Shown here: in pieces, positions 1 through 5,600 of the stretch | How the letters are laid out: each line of letters opens with the position of its first letter | Position numbering within the stretch: the first letter of the stretch is position 1 | Assembly (NCBI GenBank): GCA_015478765.1 | Contig: JADMKR010000235.1 | Coordinates: forward strand, 1 to 5,600 | Direction of reading: 5' to 3' | Source: Flavobacterium sp. | GTDB taxonomy: Bacteria > Bacteroidota > Bacteroidia > Flavobacteriales > Flavobacteriaceae | DNA length: 5,600 nt | The notes under the pieces: generated by a model | Databases searched by the model: none | What the model was told of the DNA's origin: nothing | What the model saw: only the letters and a program-made list of their open reading frames with translations | Made by a program: the position numbers and the translations under genes

Positions 1-2
1 AT

Positions 3-800
3 GACGTTTCGAAGAAAATCACCAAGCATCTTTTCGAACAGTCGAACCACCCACATATAAAGAACGGCGAGGTGTACATCGCTCATCTAACAAACCTCAA
101 CATCGACAACAATGTAGTTGATGCCATCGGGATTTTTAAAAGCGAAATCCAAACCGACTTCCTTCAATTTGAAGAAAAAGGACTCTCGCTTGAAATGATT
201 CTGCAACAGGGAATCAACCTCAACAAACTCGACAAAGGCTGTCTTATCTTCAACTATAAAAAGGAAGAGGGTTATAAAATCCTCACGGTCGACAGCAACC
301 GATACGATGCGCGATACTGGCTGGAACATTTTCTGTCGGTCGATGCCTTTGAGGACGAAAACTTCATCACCAAGAAATACCTTAAATTCTGCCAGGGGTT
401 CGCCAAAGATGTGGTATTTCCGGCCGAGGACAAAAAAGAGGAAGTGATGTTCATGAACCGATCGGTGAATTATTTTGCGAAGAACGACCAGTTTGAAGAA
501 ACCAATTTCCTGAATGAAGTACTCGACAATCCGGATCTGATTCCCGAATTCAAAAACTACAAAGTCGATAAAGGTGAAAAATACAGTATTGAAGATGTGA
601 CCACCTTCCCCATCGCCAACGCCGCTGTTTCTGATGCTCGGAAATCGATCAAGAATGTCATCAACCTGGACACCAACATTCAGATCAAACTGGATTTCAT
701 CAATCCTGAAAGCGCTGAAAAGTATGTTGAAAAGGGCTGGGACGAGGAGAAACAGATGTATTATTACCTGGTCTACTTCAATAAGGAACAGAAGTCGTAA
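3..800 (+). CDS. Nucleoid-associated protein, NdpA/YejK family (5' end outside window)
   Basis: The reading frame is open from the left edge (first full codon at 3) to a TAA at 798-800, giving 265 residues. I recognise the sequence as the Bacteroidota branch of the NdpA/YejK (37 kDa nucleoid-associated protein) family. Family members are usually about 335-350 residues, so roughly 70-85 N-terminal residues are probably missing. A GTG at 72 could be taken as a start, but the upstream codons read DVSKKITKHLFEQSNHPHI and continue the same fold, so it is internal. Landmarks are the region around EVYIAHLTNL, a central charged stretch with YDARYWLEHFL, and a C-terminal part containing SIKNVINLDTNIQIKLDF. 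There is no signal peptide or membrane segment in the visible part, so it should be cytoplasmic and bound to the chromosome. The exact role of the family is not well defined. An intrinsic terminator follows directly, so this gene ends its transcription unit. Confidence 0.85.
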   Translation, partial: DVSKKITKHLFEQSNHPHIKNGEVYIAHLTNLNIDNNVVDAIGIFKSEIQTDFLQFEEKGLSLEMILQQGINLNKLDKGCLIFNYKKEEGYKILTVDSNRYDARYWLEHFLSVDAFEDENFITKKYLKFCQGFAKDVVFPAEDKKEEVMFMNRSVNYFAKNDQFEETNFLNEVLDNPDLIPEFKNYKVDKGEKYSIEDVTTFPIANAAVSDARKSIKNVINLDTNIQIKLDFINPESAEKYVEKGWDEEKQMYYYLVYFNKEQKS

Positions 801-815
801 GTCAATTATTAAATT

Positions 816-847
816 TCCCCGCTGCTTTTGCACGGGGATTTTTATTT
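816..847 (+). terminator. Rho-independent terminator after the nucleoid-associated protein gene
   Basis: The arms TCCCCG (816-821) and CGGGGA (833-838) pair over six base pairs. The inner TGC (823-825) and GCA (830-832) extend the stem by three pairs around a TTTT loop, with a single bulged C at 822. A run of five T's (839-843) then ATTT follows. It lies 15 bases after the stop codon of the first gene and about 70 bases before the next start. This separates gene 1 from the ABC operon. Confidence 0.85.
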
Positions 848-876
848 ATATTTAACACTTCAAGTAACAATCGACG

Positions 877-894
877 CGGTGGGTCGTCCTACCG
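877..894 (+). promoter_or_regulatory. Hairpin / imperfect dyad in the ABC operon leader
   Basis: The arms CGGTGGG (877-883) and CCTACCG (888-894) form a seven-pair stem, including one G-T (G-U in RNA) pair, closed by a TCGT tetraloop. It ends 21 bases before the proposed TTG start at 916. It is followed by an A-rich stretch rather than a T-run, so it is not a classical terminator. It could be an mRNA leader hairpin that affects translation or stability, or the same dyad could be a DNA operator. The structure is seen in the sequence. The function is inference, and chance formation of a 7-bp hairpin is possible. Confidence 0.4.
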
Positions 895-915
895 GTAATC
901 TAAAAAATTTCGCCA

Positions 916-1824
916 TTGGAAACAATACTGTCCATTCGCAATCTGAATAAAGTCTTCAACAAATACCTACATGCGGTCAAAGATGTATCGTTGGAAATCC
1001 ACAAAGGAAATGTTTACGGTATCTTGGGGCCGAACGGCAGCGGAAAGTCGACCACTTTGGGAATCGTACTGAATGTGGTCAACAAAACTTCCGGGGAATA
1101 TAGCTGGTTTGGCGGCAACGTCGAAACTCACCAGGCATTGAAAAAAGTGGGTGCCATTATTGAACGGCCCAATTTCTACCCATACATGACAGCGCAGGAA
1201 AATCTGGAGTTGGTTTGTAAAATCAAGAGTATCAACTATGGAAAAGTCCAGGAGAAACTTGAACTTGTCGGATTGATTGATCGAAAAGACAGTAAATTCC
1301 GCACTTTTTCCCTCGGAATGAAACAGCGGCTGGCGATTGCATCGGCACTGTTGAACGATCCGGAAATATTGATTTTGGATGAACCTACCAACGGACTCGA
1401 TCCGCAGGGAATTCATCAAATTCGGGATATCATCCGAATCATCGCTTCGCAAGGCACCACGATCCTGCTGGCTTCGCACCTGCTGGATGAAGTTGAAAAA
1501 GTGTGTTCACATGTACTCGTTTTGCGTAAAGGCGAGATTTTATACTCCGGAAAAGTGGATGAAATGACCGCCAACGAAGGTTTTTTTGAACTGAAAGCCA
1601 ATGATAATGTGGCACTCGTATCGGCATTACGAAATCATCCGGCCGTGGATAAGATCAGCGAAGACGAAGGTAAGGTTTGGGTTTATTTAAAAGAAAATGT
1701 CGAAGCATCAGAATTAAATCGATTTCTGGCGACACAAAACATCTATCTGAACCACCTTGTGAAACGTCGCAACAGCCTGGAAGAACAATTCCTGGAGTTA
1801 ACCAATAACGAACAAGCACTATAA
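916..1824 (+). CDS. ABC transporter ATP-binding protein (ABC-2 / BcrA-like exporter family)
   Basis: This is a 302-residue cytoplasmic ATPase that powers the permease encoded next door. Walker A is GPNGSGKST (38-46) and the Q-loop region is IIERPNFYPY, with Glu83 where many ABC proteins have Gln. The signature SLGMKQRL (132-139) is a degenerate LSGGQ. Walker B is ILILDEP (151-157) with catalytic Glu156, the D-loop is GLDP (160-163), and the switch His188 lies in ASHLL. The nucleotide-binding domain ends near residue 215, and an accessory C-terminal domain of about 85 residues follows, as in BcrA-type exporters. The start is taken as TTG at 916, giving METILSIRNL. An in-frame stop lies at 901-903, and no ATG or GTG precedes the conserved first beta strand, so TTG is the best choice. 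No Shine-Dalgarno is visible, only an A-rich stretch upstream. The permease follows one base after the stop. It is not GldA-like in sequence, and the substrate is unknown. Confidence 0.93.
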   Translation: METILSIRNLNKVFNKYLHAVKDVSLEIHKGNVYGILGPNGSGKSTTLGIVLNVVNKTSGEYSWFGGNVETHQALKKVGAIIERPNFYPYMTAQENLELVCKIKSINYGKVQEKLELVGLIDRKDSKFRTFSLGMKQRLAIASALLNDPEILILDEPTNGLDPQGIHQIRDIIRIIASQGTTILLASHLLDEVEKVCSHVLVLRKGEILYSGKVDEMTANEGFFELKANDNVALVSALRNHPAVDKISEDEGKVWVYLKENVEASELNRFLATQNIYLNHLVKRRNSLEEQFLELTNNEQAL

Positions 1825-1825
1825 A

Positions 1826-2665
1826 ATGAAAAGATTACTTTCGATTGAATTACAAAAAATTTGGAAGAACCGCGCAAGCCGCATCCTTACAATTTCATAT
1901 TTTATCCTGCTTTCCTTCATCGCGCTGATAGCTTCGATAAAGTTCGATATCGGTCAGGTTAAGTTTCATTTGGCTGAGCATGGCATTTTTAATTTCCCAT
2001 ATATCTGGCATTTCAACACTTACATTGCAGCCATCCTGAAATTATTCCTGGCAATCGTCATCGTATCGATGATGGCCAACGAATACAGTTATGGTACTCT
2101 GAAGCAAAATTTGATCGACGGCATGAGCAAAAAAGAGTTCATATTGTCCAAATTTCTCACCGTATTGCTGTTTGCCGCGGTCTCGACCGTATTCATTTTT
2201 GTCATGTCGCTTTTGCTTGGATTGAGTTTTTCGGCCTATACCGAGCCCGCGATCATATTCTCCGACCTTGAATATCTTCTGGCGTATTTTATAAAACTTA
2301 CAGCGTTTTTCTCATTCTGTCTATTCCTCGGTGTTCTGGTAAAACGGTCTGCATTCGCCATCGGATTTCTGTTAGTATGGAATATTATTGAAAGTATAAT
2401 TATCGGTGTACTAAACTATAAAGTATTCCCTGATAATGACGATGATCGTAATTTCACTAAATTCCTTCCGTTGGAATCAATGAGCAACCTGATTGTTGAG
2501 CCTTTTACAAGGTTGTCGGTTATCAAAAATATTGAAACTACAATCGGAGGAGCCGTCAACATCAAGGATTACGGGGTCCATTTTTCATCGATCGCAATCG
2601 TACTTGTATGGACTGTTATTTTCGTGTTAATGTCATACAAACTGCTTAAAAAACGAGATTTGTAG
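1826..2665 (+). CDS. ABC-2 type transporter permease
   Basis: This 279-residue integral inner-membrane protein is the membrane half of the exporter whose ATPase is encoded directly upstream, with a one-base gap that implies co-transcription and probably coupled translation. The order is a short basic N-terminus (MKRLLSIELQKIWKNRASR), then six hydrophobic segments at roughly residues 20-38, 66-83, 110-133, 150-171, 176-197 and 252-271, and a basic tail YKLLKKRDL. A large extracytoplasmic loop of about 50 residues between segments 5 and 6 contains an acidic DNDDD patch. The motif ANEYSYGTLKQNLIDGMSKKEF after segment 2 resembles the cytoplasmic coupling region common in ABC-2 permeases (EYxxGTxK). 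Length and topology are normal for an ABC-2 half-transporter subunit. Two copies probably pair with two ATPase subunits. No accessory or substrate gene is adjacent, so the cargo cannot be named. Confidence 0.9.
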   Translation: MKRLLSIELQKIWKNRASRILTISYFILLSFIALIASIKFDIGQVKFHLAEHGIFNFPYIWHFNTYIAAILKLFLAIVIVSMMANEYSYGTLKQNLIDGMSKKEFILSKFLTVLLFAAVSTVFIFVMSLLLGLSFSAYTEPAIIFSDLEYLLAYFIKLTAFFSFCLFLGVLVKRSAFAIGFLLVWNIIESIIIGVLNYKVFPDNDDDRNFTKFLPLESMSNLIVEPFTRLSVIKNIETTIGGAVNIKDYGVHFSSIAIVLVWTVIFVLMSYKLLKKRDL

Positions 2666-2673
2666 TATCTTTG
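2666..2673 (+). promoter_or_regulatory. Bacteroidota -7 promoter box (TATCTTTG)
   Basis: TATCTTTG is an exact match to the Bacteroidota housekeeping -7 consensus TAnnTTTG. It begins one base after the permease stop codon and ends eight bases before the ATG at 2682. I see no convincing TTTG -33 element at the usual distance. Transcription would be expected to begin within a few bases of the start codon, giving a leaderless or nearly leaderless message. The box match is seen directly. Its use as a promoter is inference. Confidence 0.55.
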
Positions 2674-2681
2674 CAGATGCT

Positions 2682-4988
2682 ATGAATTGGGTCAGATGTC
2701 TTTTTTATACTCTGCTTTTAACAATACCCGTTCTAACGGCCAATGCGCAGTATATCACTGTTAGCGAAAATCAAACGCCGCAACAACTTGTCGAAAATGT
2801 ATTGGTTACAAATGCATGTGCCAATGTTTCAAGTATAACGGTTTCCAACAGCTGGAATTCGGGCAGCGGGAACAGTTTTGGATATTTCTCGGCCAACGGC
2901 AGTTCATTTCCCTTTAATGAAGGTATTATTCTCAGCACCGGAAAAGCGATTTCTGCCATCGGACCCAATGCTGACATTCTTAGCGAAGGTCCCTCATCGT
3001 GGCCAGGAGACACCGACCTGGAACAGGCGCTGAATGTCAACAATTCTATCAATGCCACCGTTCTCGAATTCGATTTCCTGCCTTTGGGAAATAAGATCAG
3101 CTTCGATTACATTTTTGCATCAGAACAATATTTGACAAATCCATCCCAGAACCAATGCAGCTACACCGATGGCTTCGTTTTTCTGCTGCGTAAGGCCAAT
3201 ACAAACGATGCATACCAAAATCTGGCGGTAATTCCCAATACGAACATTCCGGTGAAAGTGAATACCGTCCGCGGACCGGGAACTGTTTGTCCGGCCGCAA
3301 ATGCTCAATATTTTGCCGGATTTAATGGCTATGAGCACCCGACTAATTACAACGGTCAGACAGTGGCGCTCACTGCCGAAGCTACCGTTGAACCAAACCA
3401 ATTATATCACATTAAATTAGTGGTTGCCGACCAGGGCAATAATTTATACGATTCTGCCATATTCCTTGGCGGGGGCAGTTTCAAAATAGAAAAAGATCTG
3501 GGCCCCGATCGGCTTATTGCTACCGGAAACGCACTGTGCTCGGGTGAGTCCCTGCAACTCGATGCTTCAGACCCCGCCGGTACTGCTTATAAATGGTTTC
3601 TGAACGGTAACGAGATTTCGGGCGAAACAAACCCCGTTTACAATGTTACGTCGCCAGGAGATTATAGTGTTGAAATTACATTGAACGCATCGGCATGCGT
3701 TTCAACAGGGGAAATCACGGTTGAGTTTGCTCCGTTGCCTATATTAAACGACCCTGCCCTGCTGCTTCAATGCGACGTAAATAACGATGGCATAACGACC
3801 TTTAATCTAACATCACTTGATGATATTATCCGGAATAACGATCCCAACCTTGGTCCGGTCAGCTATTTCCTGACAATGACTGATGCCCAAAATAATGCAA
3901 ACCCGATTGCCAATCCCGAATCATTCACAAATACGGCGAGCAGCCAGTTGGTAGCAGCGGTATCCAACCCATCAGGCTGCAGGAGCTACGCAACAGTCAA
4001 TTTACAGGTAGCAAATAATACGATCACAGCCCAGCCGCAACTTTCAATTTGCGATAACGACAATGACGGACTGGCTTCTTTCTCATTATCGGACGCTGAT
4101 TCTCTAATAACAAACGGACTCCCTGCCGGCCTGTCGGTGCAATACTTTCTTTCATCAAGCGATGCGGTGAACCAGATTAATCCGCTCTCGCAAAGTTTCA
4201 ATAACACGATGCCTTTTCTGCAAACAATTTATGCACGTGTCGTCAACGGCACCGACTGTTTCGGGATCGTTCCTGTAGACTTACGGGTGAACGTAATCAG
4301 TACAAGCGCATTAAACGACGAAACAATTTCCATTTGCGAAGGCACCGCAGTGCAATTGACGGCTCCCGGCGGCTTCACTGATTATTCCTGGAACACCACA
4401 CCAAATCAGGTCACTACTTCCATTATAGTTACCGATCCGGGCGTATACACAGTCGAAGTAACCGATGGAAATGGATGTACGGCCAGTAAAAGTTTCACCG
4501 TGACTGTTTCCGAACCACCAACATTCATCTCTGCCGACATTAGTGATTTTGCCGGTTTTGGTAATTCGGTGCTGATAAATTACAGCGGAAACGGTTTGTA
4601 TGAATTTTCACTTGATGGCAATTTTTACCAAACAGACCCCTATTTTACAGGATTAAGGCCAGGTGAGTATTTCATTTATATTCGCGATACAAATAATTGC
4701 GGCAACATTGGGCCGATTGCGATTTATGTCTTGGACACTCCTGCGTACTTCACACCTAATGGCGATGGTAGAAATGACGTGTGGTTTATACCGTATTTGC
4801 AGTTGCTGCCTGAAAGCCGGGTCACCATTTATGACCGCTTCGGCAAACTTTTATACGGTTTTGGCGGTGACGGTAACGGATGGAATGGAAAATTAAACGG
4901 ACAGGAACTCCCGGCAACCGATTATTGGTTTGTAGCCGAACTTTCGGACGGACGCACAATCAAAGGCCACTTTGCATTAAAAAGATAA
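2682..4988 (+). CDS. Choice-of-anchor L, T9SS type B sorting domain-containing surface protein
   Basis: This is a complete 768-residue secreted protein. Residues 1-22 are a signal peptide (hydrophobic LFYTLLLTIPVLTA, AxA cleavage before Gln23). Residues about 30-270 match the choice-of-anchor L domain: PQQLVENVLV, NSFGYFSANGSSFPF, GIILSTGKA, FDYIFASEQY, DGFVFLL, LVVADQGNNLYDSAIFLGGGSF. An Ig-like module (about 272-349) follows, then two homologous modules (355-443 and 451-537) each opening with a CDxxNDG motif, and a second Ig-like module (543-610, PGVYTVEVTDGNGC). A pre-CTD beta module lies at 614-684 (PGEYFIYIRDTNNCG). The C-terminal type B sorting domain (about 686-768) has FTPNGDGRNDVW, VTIYDRFGKLL, GWNGKLNG, LPATDYWF and the ending KGHFALKR. 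Such proteins pass the inner membrane by Sec and the outer membrane by the type IX system, ending on the surface or in the medium. A role in adhesion is inference. A promoter box lies just upstream, and a second secreted protein gene follows after 24 bases. Confidence 0.93.
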   Translation: MNWVRCLFYTLLLTIPVLTANAQYITVSENQTPQQLVENVLVTNACANVSSITVSNSWNSGSGNSFGYFSANGSSFPFNEGIILSTGKAISAIGPNADILSEGPSSWPGDTDLEQALNVNNSINATVLEFDFLPLGNKISFDYIFASEQYLTNPSQNQCSYTDGFVFLLRKANTNDAYQNLAVIPNTNIPVKVNTVRGPGTVCPAANAQYFAGFNGYEHPTNYNGQTVALTAEATVEPNQLYHIKLVVADQGNNLYDSAIFLGGGSFKIEKDLGPDRLIATGNALCSGESLQLDASDPAGTAYKWFLNGNEISGETNPVYNVTSPGDYSVEITLNASACVSTGEITVEFAPLPILNDPALLLQCDVNNDGITTFNLTSLDDIIRNNDPNLGPVSYFLTMTDAQNNANPIANPESFTNTASSQLVAAVSNPSGCRSYATVNLQVANNTITAQPQLSICDNDNDGLASFSLSDADSLITNGLPAGLSVQYFLSSSDAVNQINPLSQSFNNTMPFLQTIYARVVNGTDCFGIVPVDLRVNVISTSALNDETISICEGTAVQLTAPGGFTDYSWNTTPNQVTTSIIVTDPGVYTVEVTDGNGCTASKSFTVTVSEPPTFISADISDFAGFGNSVLINYSGNGLYEFSLDGNFYQTDPYFTGLRPGEYFIYIRDTNNCGNIGPIAIYVLDTPAYFTPNGDGRNDVWFIPYLQLLPESRVTIYDRFGKLLYGFGGDGNGWNGKLNGQELPATDYWFVAELSDGRTIKGHFALKR
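3744..4292 (+). repeat. Tandem pair of homologous ~88-residue modules within the surface protein gene
   Basis: Residues 355-443 and 451-537 of the 768-residue protein align over their length. Each begins with a Cys-Asp motif rich in Asp, Asn and Gly (CDVNNDGITTFNL and CDNDNDGLASFSL), has a central YFL followed by an acidic stretch with DA at +6/+7, then an NP..SF segment. Each ends with a second Cys and a valine-rich strand (VNLQV and VDLRV). The two Cys in each copy are exactly 69 residues apart (364/433 and 457/526). The copies are diverged at DNA level, so this is an old duplication of a protein module rather than a recent DNA repeat. The motif resembles calcium-binding D-x-N-x-D-G loops. 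Confidence 0.7.
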
Positions 4989-4999
4989 AGCATTATTCG

Positions 5000-5007
5000 T
5001 ACTTTTA
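5000..5007 (+). promoter_or_regulatory. Weak candidate -7 box (TACTTTTA) before the last gene
   Basis: TACTTTTA matches seven of eight positions of TAnnTTTG but lacks the final G. It ends five bases before the ATG at 5013. A TTTG at 4971-4974 lies 25 bases upstream, longer than the usual spacing between the -33 and -7 elements. With only 24 bases between the two secreted-protein genes, read-through from the upstream gene is at least as likely. Confidence 0.2.
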
Positions 5008-5012
5008 TCGCA

Positions 5013-5600
5013 ATGAAAAAGATTTTACTGGGATTACTGATTTTACTATCAGCTAATTGCTTTGCGCAGTTCAGCAAAACGCACTACATCCCGCCGCTGT
5101 CAAATTCGAATTCGATCTCTGCCGAGGAGCAATATTTATATATCTCGACTCCAAGCCTTACGCCCGTAAATTTTCGGATTATCAATATTGGCGGATCGGT
5201 TATAACCGGCGTAGTATCGCGCGATATACCCTATGTTCACAGCATAGGGATCGGAAGCAACACACAATTAATGGCACAGTCCGGCTTTACTAACAACGTA
5301 TTGTCGAATAAAGGCTTTATAGTGGAAGCCGAAGATATGGTATACGTGACGATTCGTGTGATGGCGTCAAATTCCTTTCACGCCGGTGCGTTGGTCTCAA
5401 AAGGCCTGGCCGCAATTGGAACTGAATTTCGCGTAGGCGGTTTAATCAATGTTGAAGCACCATCGTATAGTGCAAGCCATTACACTTTCGTTTCGGTAAT
5501 GGCCACTGAAAACAATACTGAGGTCACATTCAGCGAATTCAAACCCGGAATCCAACTACTGAATTTCGAATTTGCCGGCGATGCTCCCGTTACTATAACC
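5013..5600 (+). CDS. Secreted protein, IgGFc-binding-like N-terminal domain, probable T9SS cargo (3' end outside window)
   Basis: The frame opens with ATG at 5013 and stays open for 196 codons to the right edge, so the C-terminus is not visible. Residues 1-18 form a signal peptide (MKK, then hydrophobic ILLGLLILLSANCFA, probable cleavage before Gln19). Cys16 is preceded by SAN, a poor lipobox, so a lipoprotein is less likely. The mature part (SKTHYIPPLSNSNSI, AEEQYLYISTPSLTPVNF, SNKGFIVEAEDMVYVTIRV, AGALVSKGLAAIGTEFRVGG, HYTFVSVMATENNTEVTFSE) resembles the beta-rich N-terminal domain called IgGFc-binding-like in large flavobacterial surface proteins, which usually end in a T9SS type B sorting domain. 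That ending is predicted, not seen. The gene begins 24 bases after the preceding surface-protein gene on the same strand with no terminator between, so co-transcription is likely. There is no Shine-Dalgarno, as is normal in this phylum. Confidence 0.85.
   Translation, partial: MKKILLGLLILLSANCFAQFSKTHYIPPLSNSNSISAEEQYLYISTPSLTPVNFRIINIGGSVITGVVSRDIPYVHSIGIGSNTQLMAQSGFTNNVLSNKGFIVEAEDMVYVTIRVMASNSFHAGALVSKGLAAIGTEFRVGGLINVEAPSYSASHYTFVSVMATENNTEVTFSEFKPGIQLLNFEFAGDAPVTIT

Noticed and set aside
72..74. GTG as the start of the first gene
   Set aside because: The same frame is open to the left edge and the upstream codons read as family-like protein sequence, so the gene starts outside the window.
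87..833. A 248-codon open frame on the minus strand, antisense to the nucleoid-associated protein gene
   Set aside because: Its product has no recognisable domain, it lies fully antisense to a gene with a clear family match, and it runs through the terminator. Long antisense frames arise easily from codon bias.
827..854. Possible promoter for the ABC operon: TTTG at 827-830 and TATATTTA at 847-854
   Set aside because: The -7 match lacks the key G, and the upstream element lies in the loop and stem of the terminator, so the match is probably accidental. No better promoter is visible in 801-915.
967..1479. A 170-codon minus-strand open frame within the ABC ATPase gene
   Set aside because: It lies antisense over the Walker A to Walker B coding region and shows no family resemblance, so it is a shadow of the ATPase gene.
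916..1824. Identification of the ATPase as the gliding motility protein GldA
   Set aside because: The neighbouring T9SS gene made this tempting, but the sequence has a BcrA-like signature and C-terminal extension, and the permease partner does not look like GldF or GldG.
2677..2685. Mini-ORF ATG-CTA-TGA overlapping the start of the surface-protein gene
   Set aside because: Two codons can occur by chance, and the predicted transcript start lies at or after this ATG, so it may not even be transcribed intact.
5055..5060. Lipoprotein signal at Cys16 of the last protein
   Set aside because: The residues before Cys16 (SAN) do not fit the lipobox, which needs Gly, Ala or Ser just before the Cys. 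A signal peptidase I site before Gln19 fits better.
5057..5293. A 78-codon plus-strand open frame starting at 5057
   Set aside because: It overlaps in another frame the secreted-protein gene starting at 5013, which has a signal peptide and family resemblance. The 5057 frame has neither.

Overview
The window looks like chromosomal DNA of a member of the Bacteroidota, most likely family Flavobacteriaceae (Flavobacterium or a close relative). The pointers are a type B type IX secretion (T9SS) sorting domain, a choice-of-anchor L surface protein, a TAnnTTTG promoter box, the near absence of Shine-Dalgarno sequences, and a NdpA-family protein of the Bacteroidota sort. All genes read rightward. I see no mobile element, CRISPR array, tRNA or rRNA.

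Layout: (1) Positions 1-800 hold the 3' part of a nucleoid-associated protein gene that runs in from the left edge. (2) Positions 801-915 are the only real intergenic gap. It carries a good intrinsic terminator for gene 1 and, separately, a strong small hairpin just upstream of the next gene. (3) Positions 916-2665 are a two-gene ABC exporter operon, an ATPase with a TTG start and an ABC-2 type permease, separated by one base. (4) Positions 2682-4988 encode a complete 768-residue secreted protein: signal peptide, choice-of-anchor L domain, Ig-like and duplicated D-x-N-x-D-G modules, and a T9SS type B C-terminal sorting domain. A flavobacterial promoter box sits between the permease stop codon and its start codon. 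(5) Positions 5013-5600 are the 5' part of a second secreted protein gene that leaves the window at the right edge. It has a signal peptide and an N-terminal region resembling the IgGFc-binding-type domain of large T9SS surface proteins.

The genes form three functional blocks: a chromosome-associated housekeeping-type gene, an ABC exporter of unknown substrate, and a pair of cell-surface or secreted proteins that probably share a transcript and the type IX export route. Nothing here clearly forms a new defence or mobile system. The points most worth a second look are the ABC operon leader (hairpin plus TTG start), the near-leaderless promoter of the surface-protein gene, and the duplicated module with conserved cysteine spacing in the 768-residue protein.
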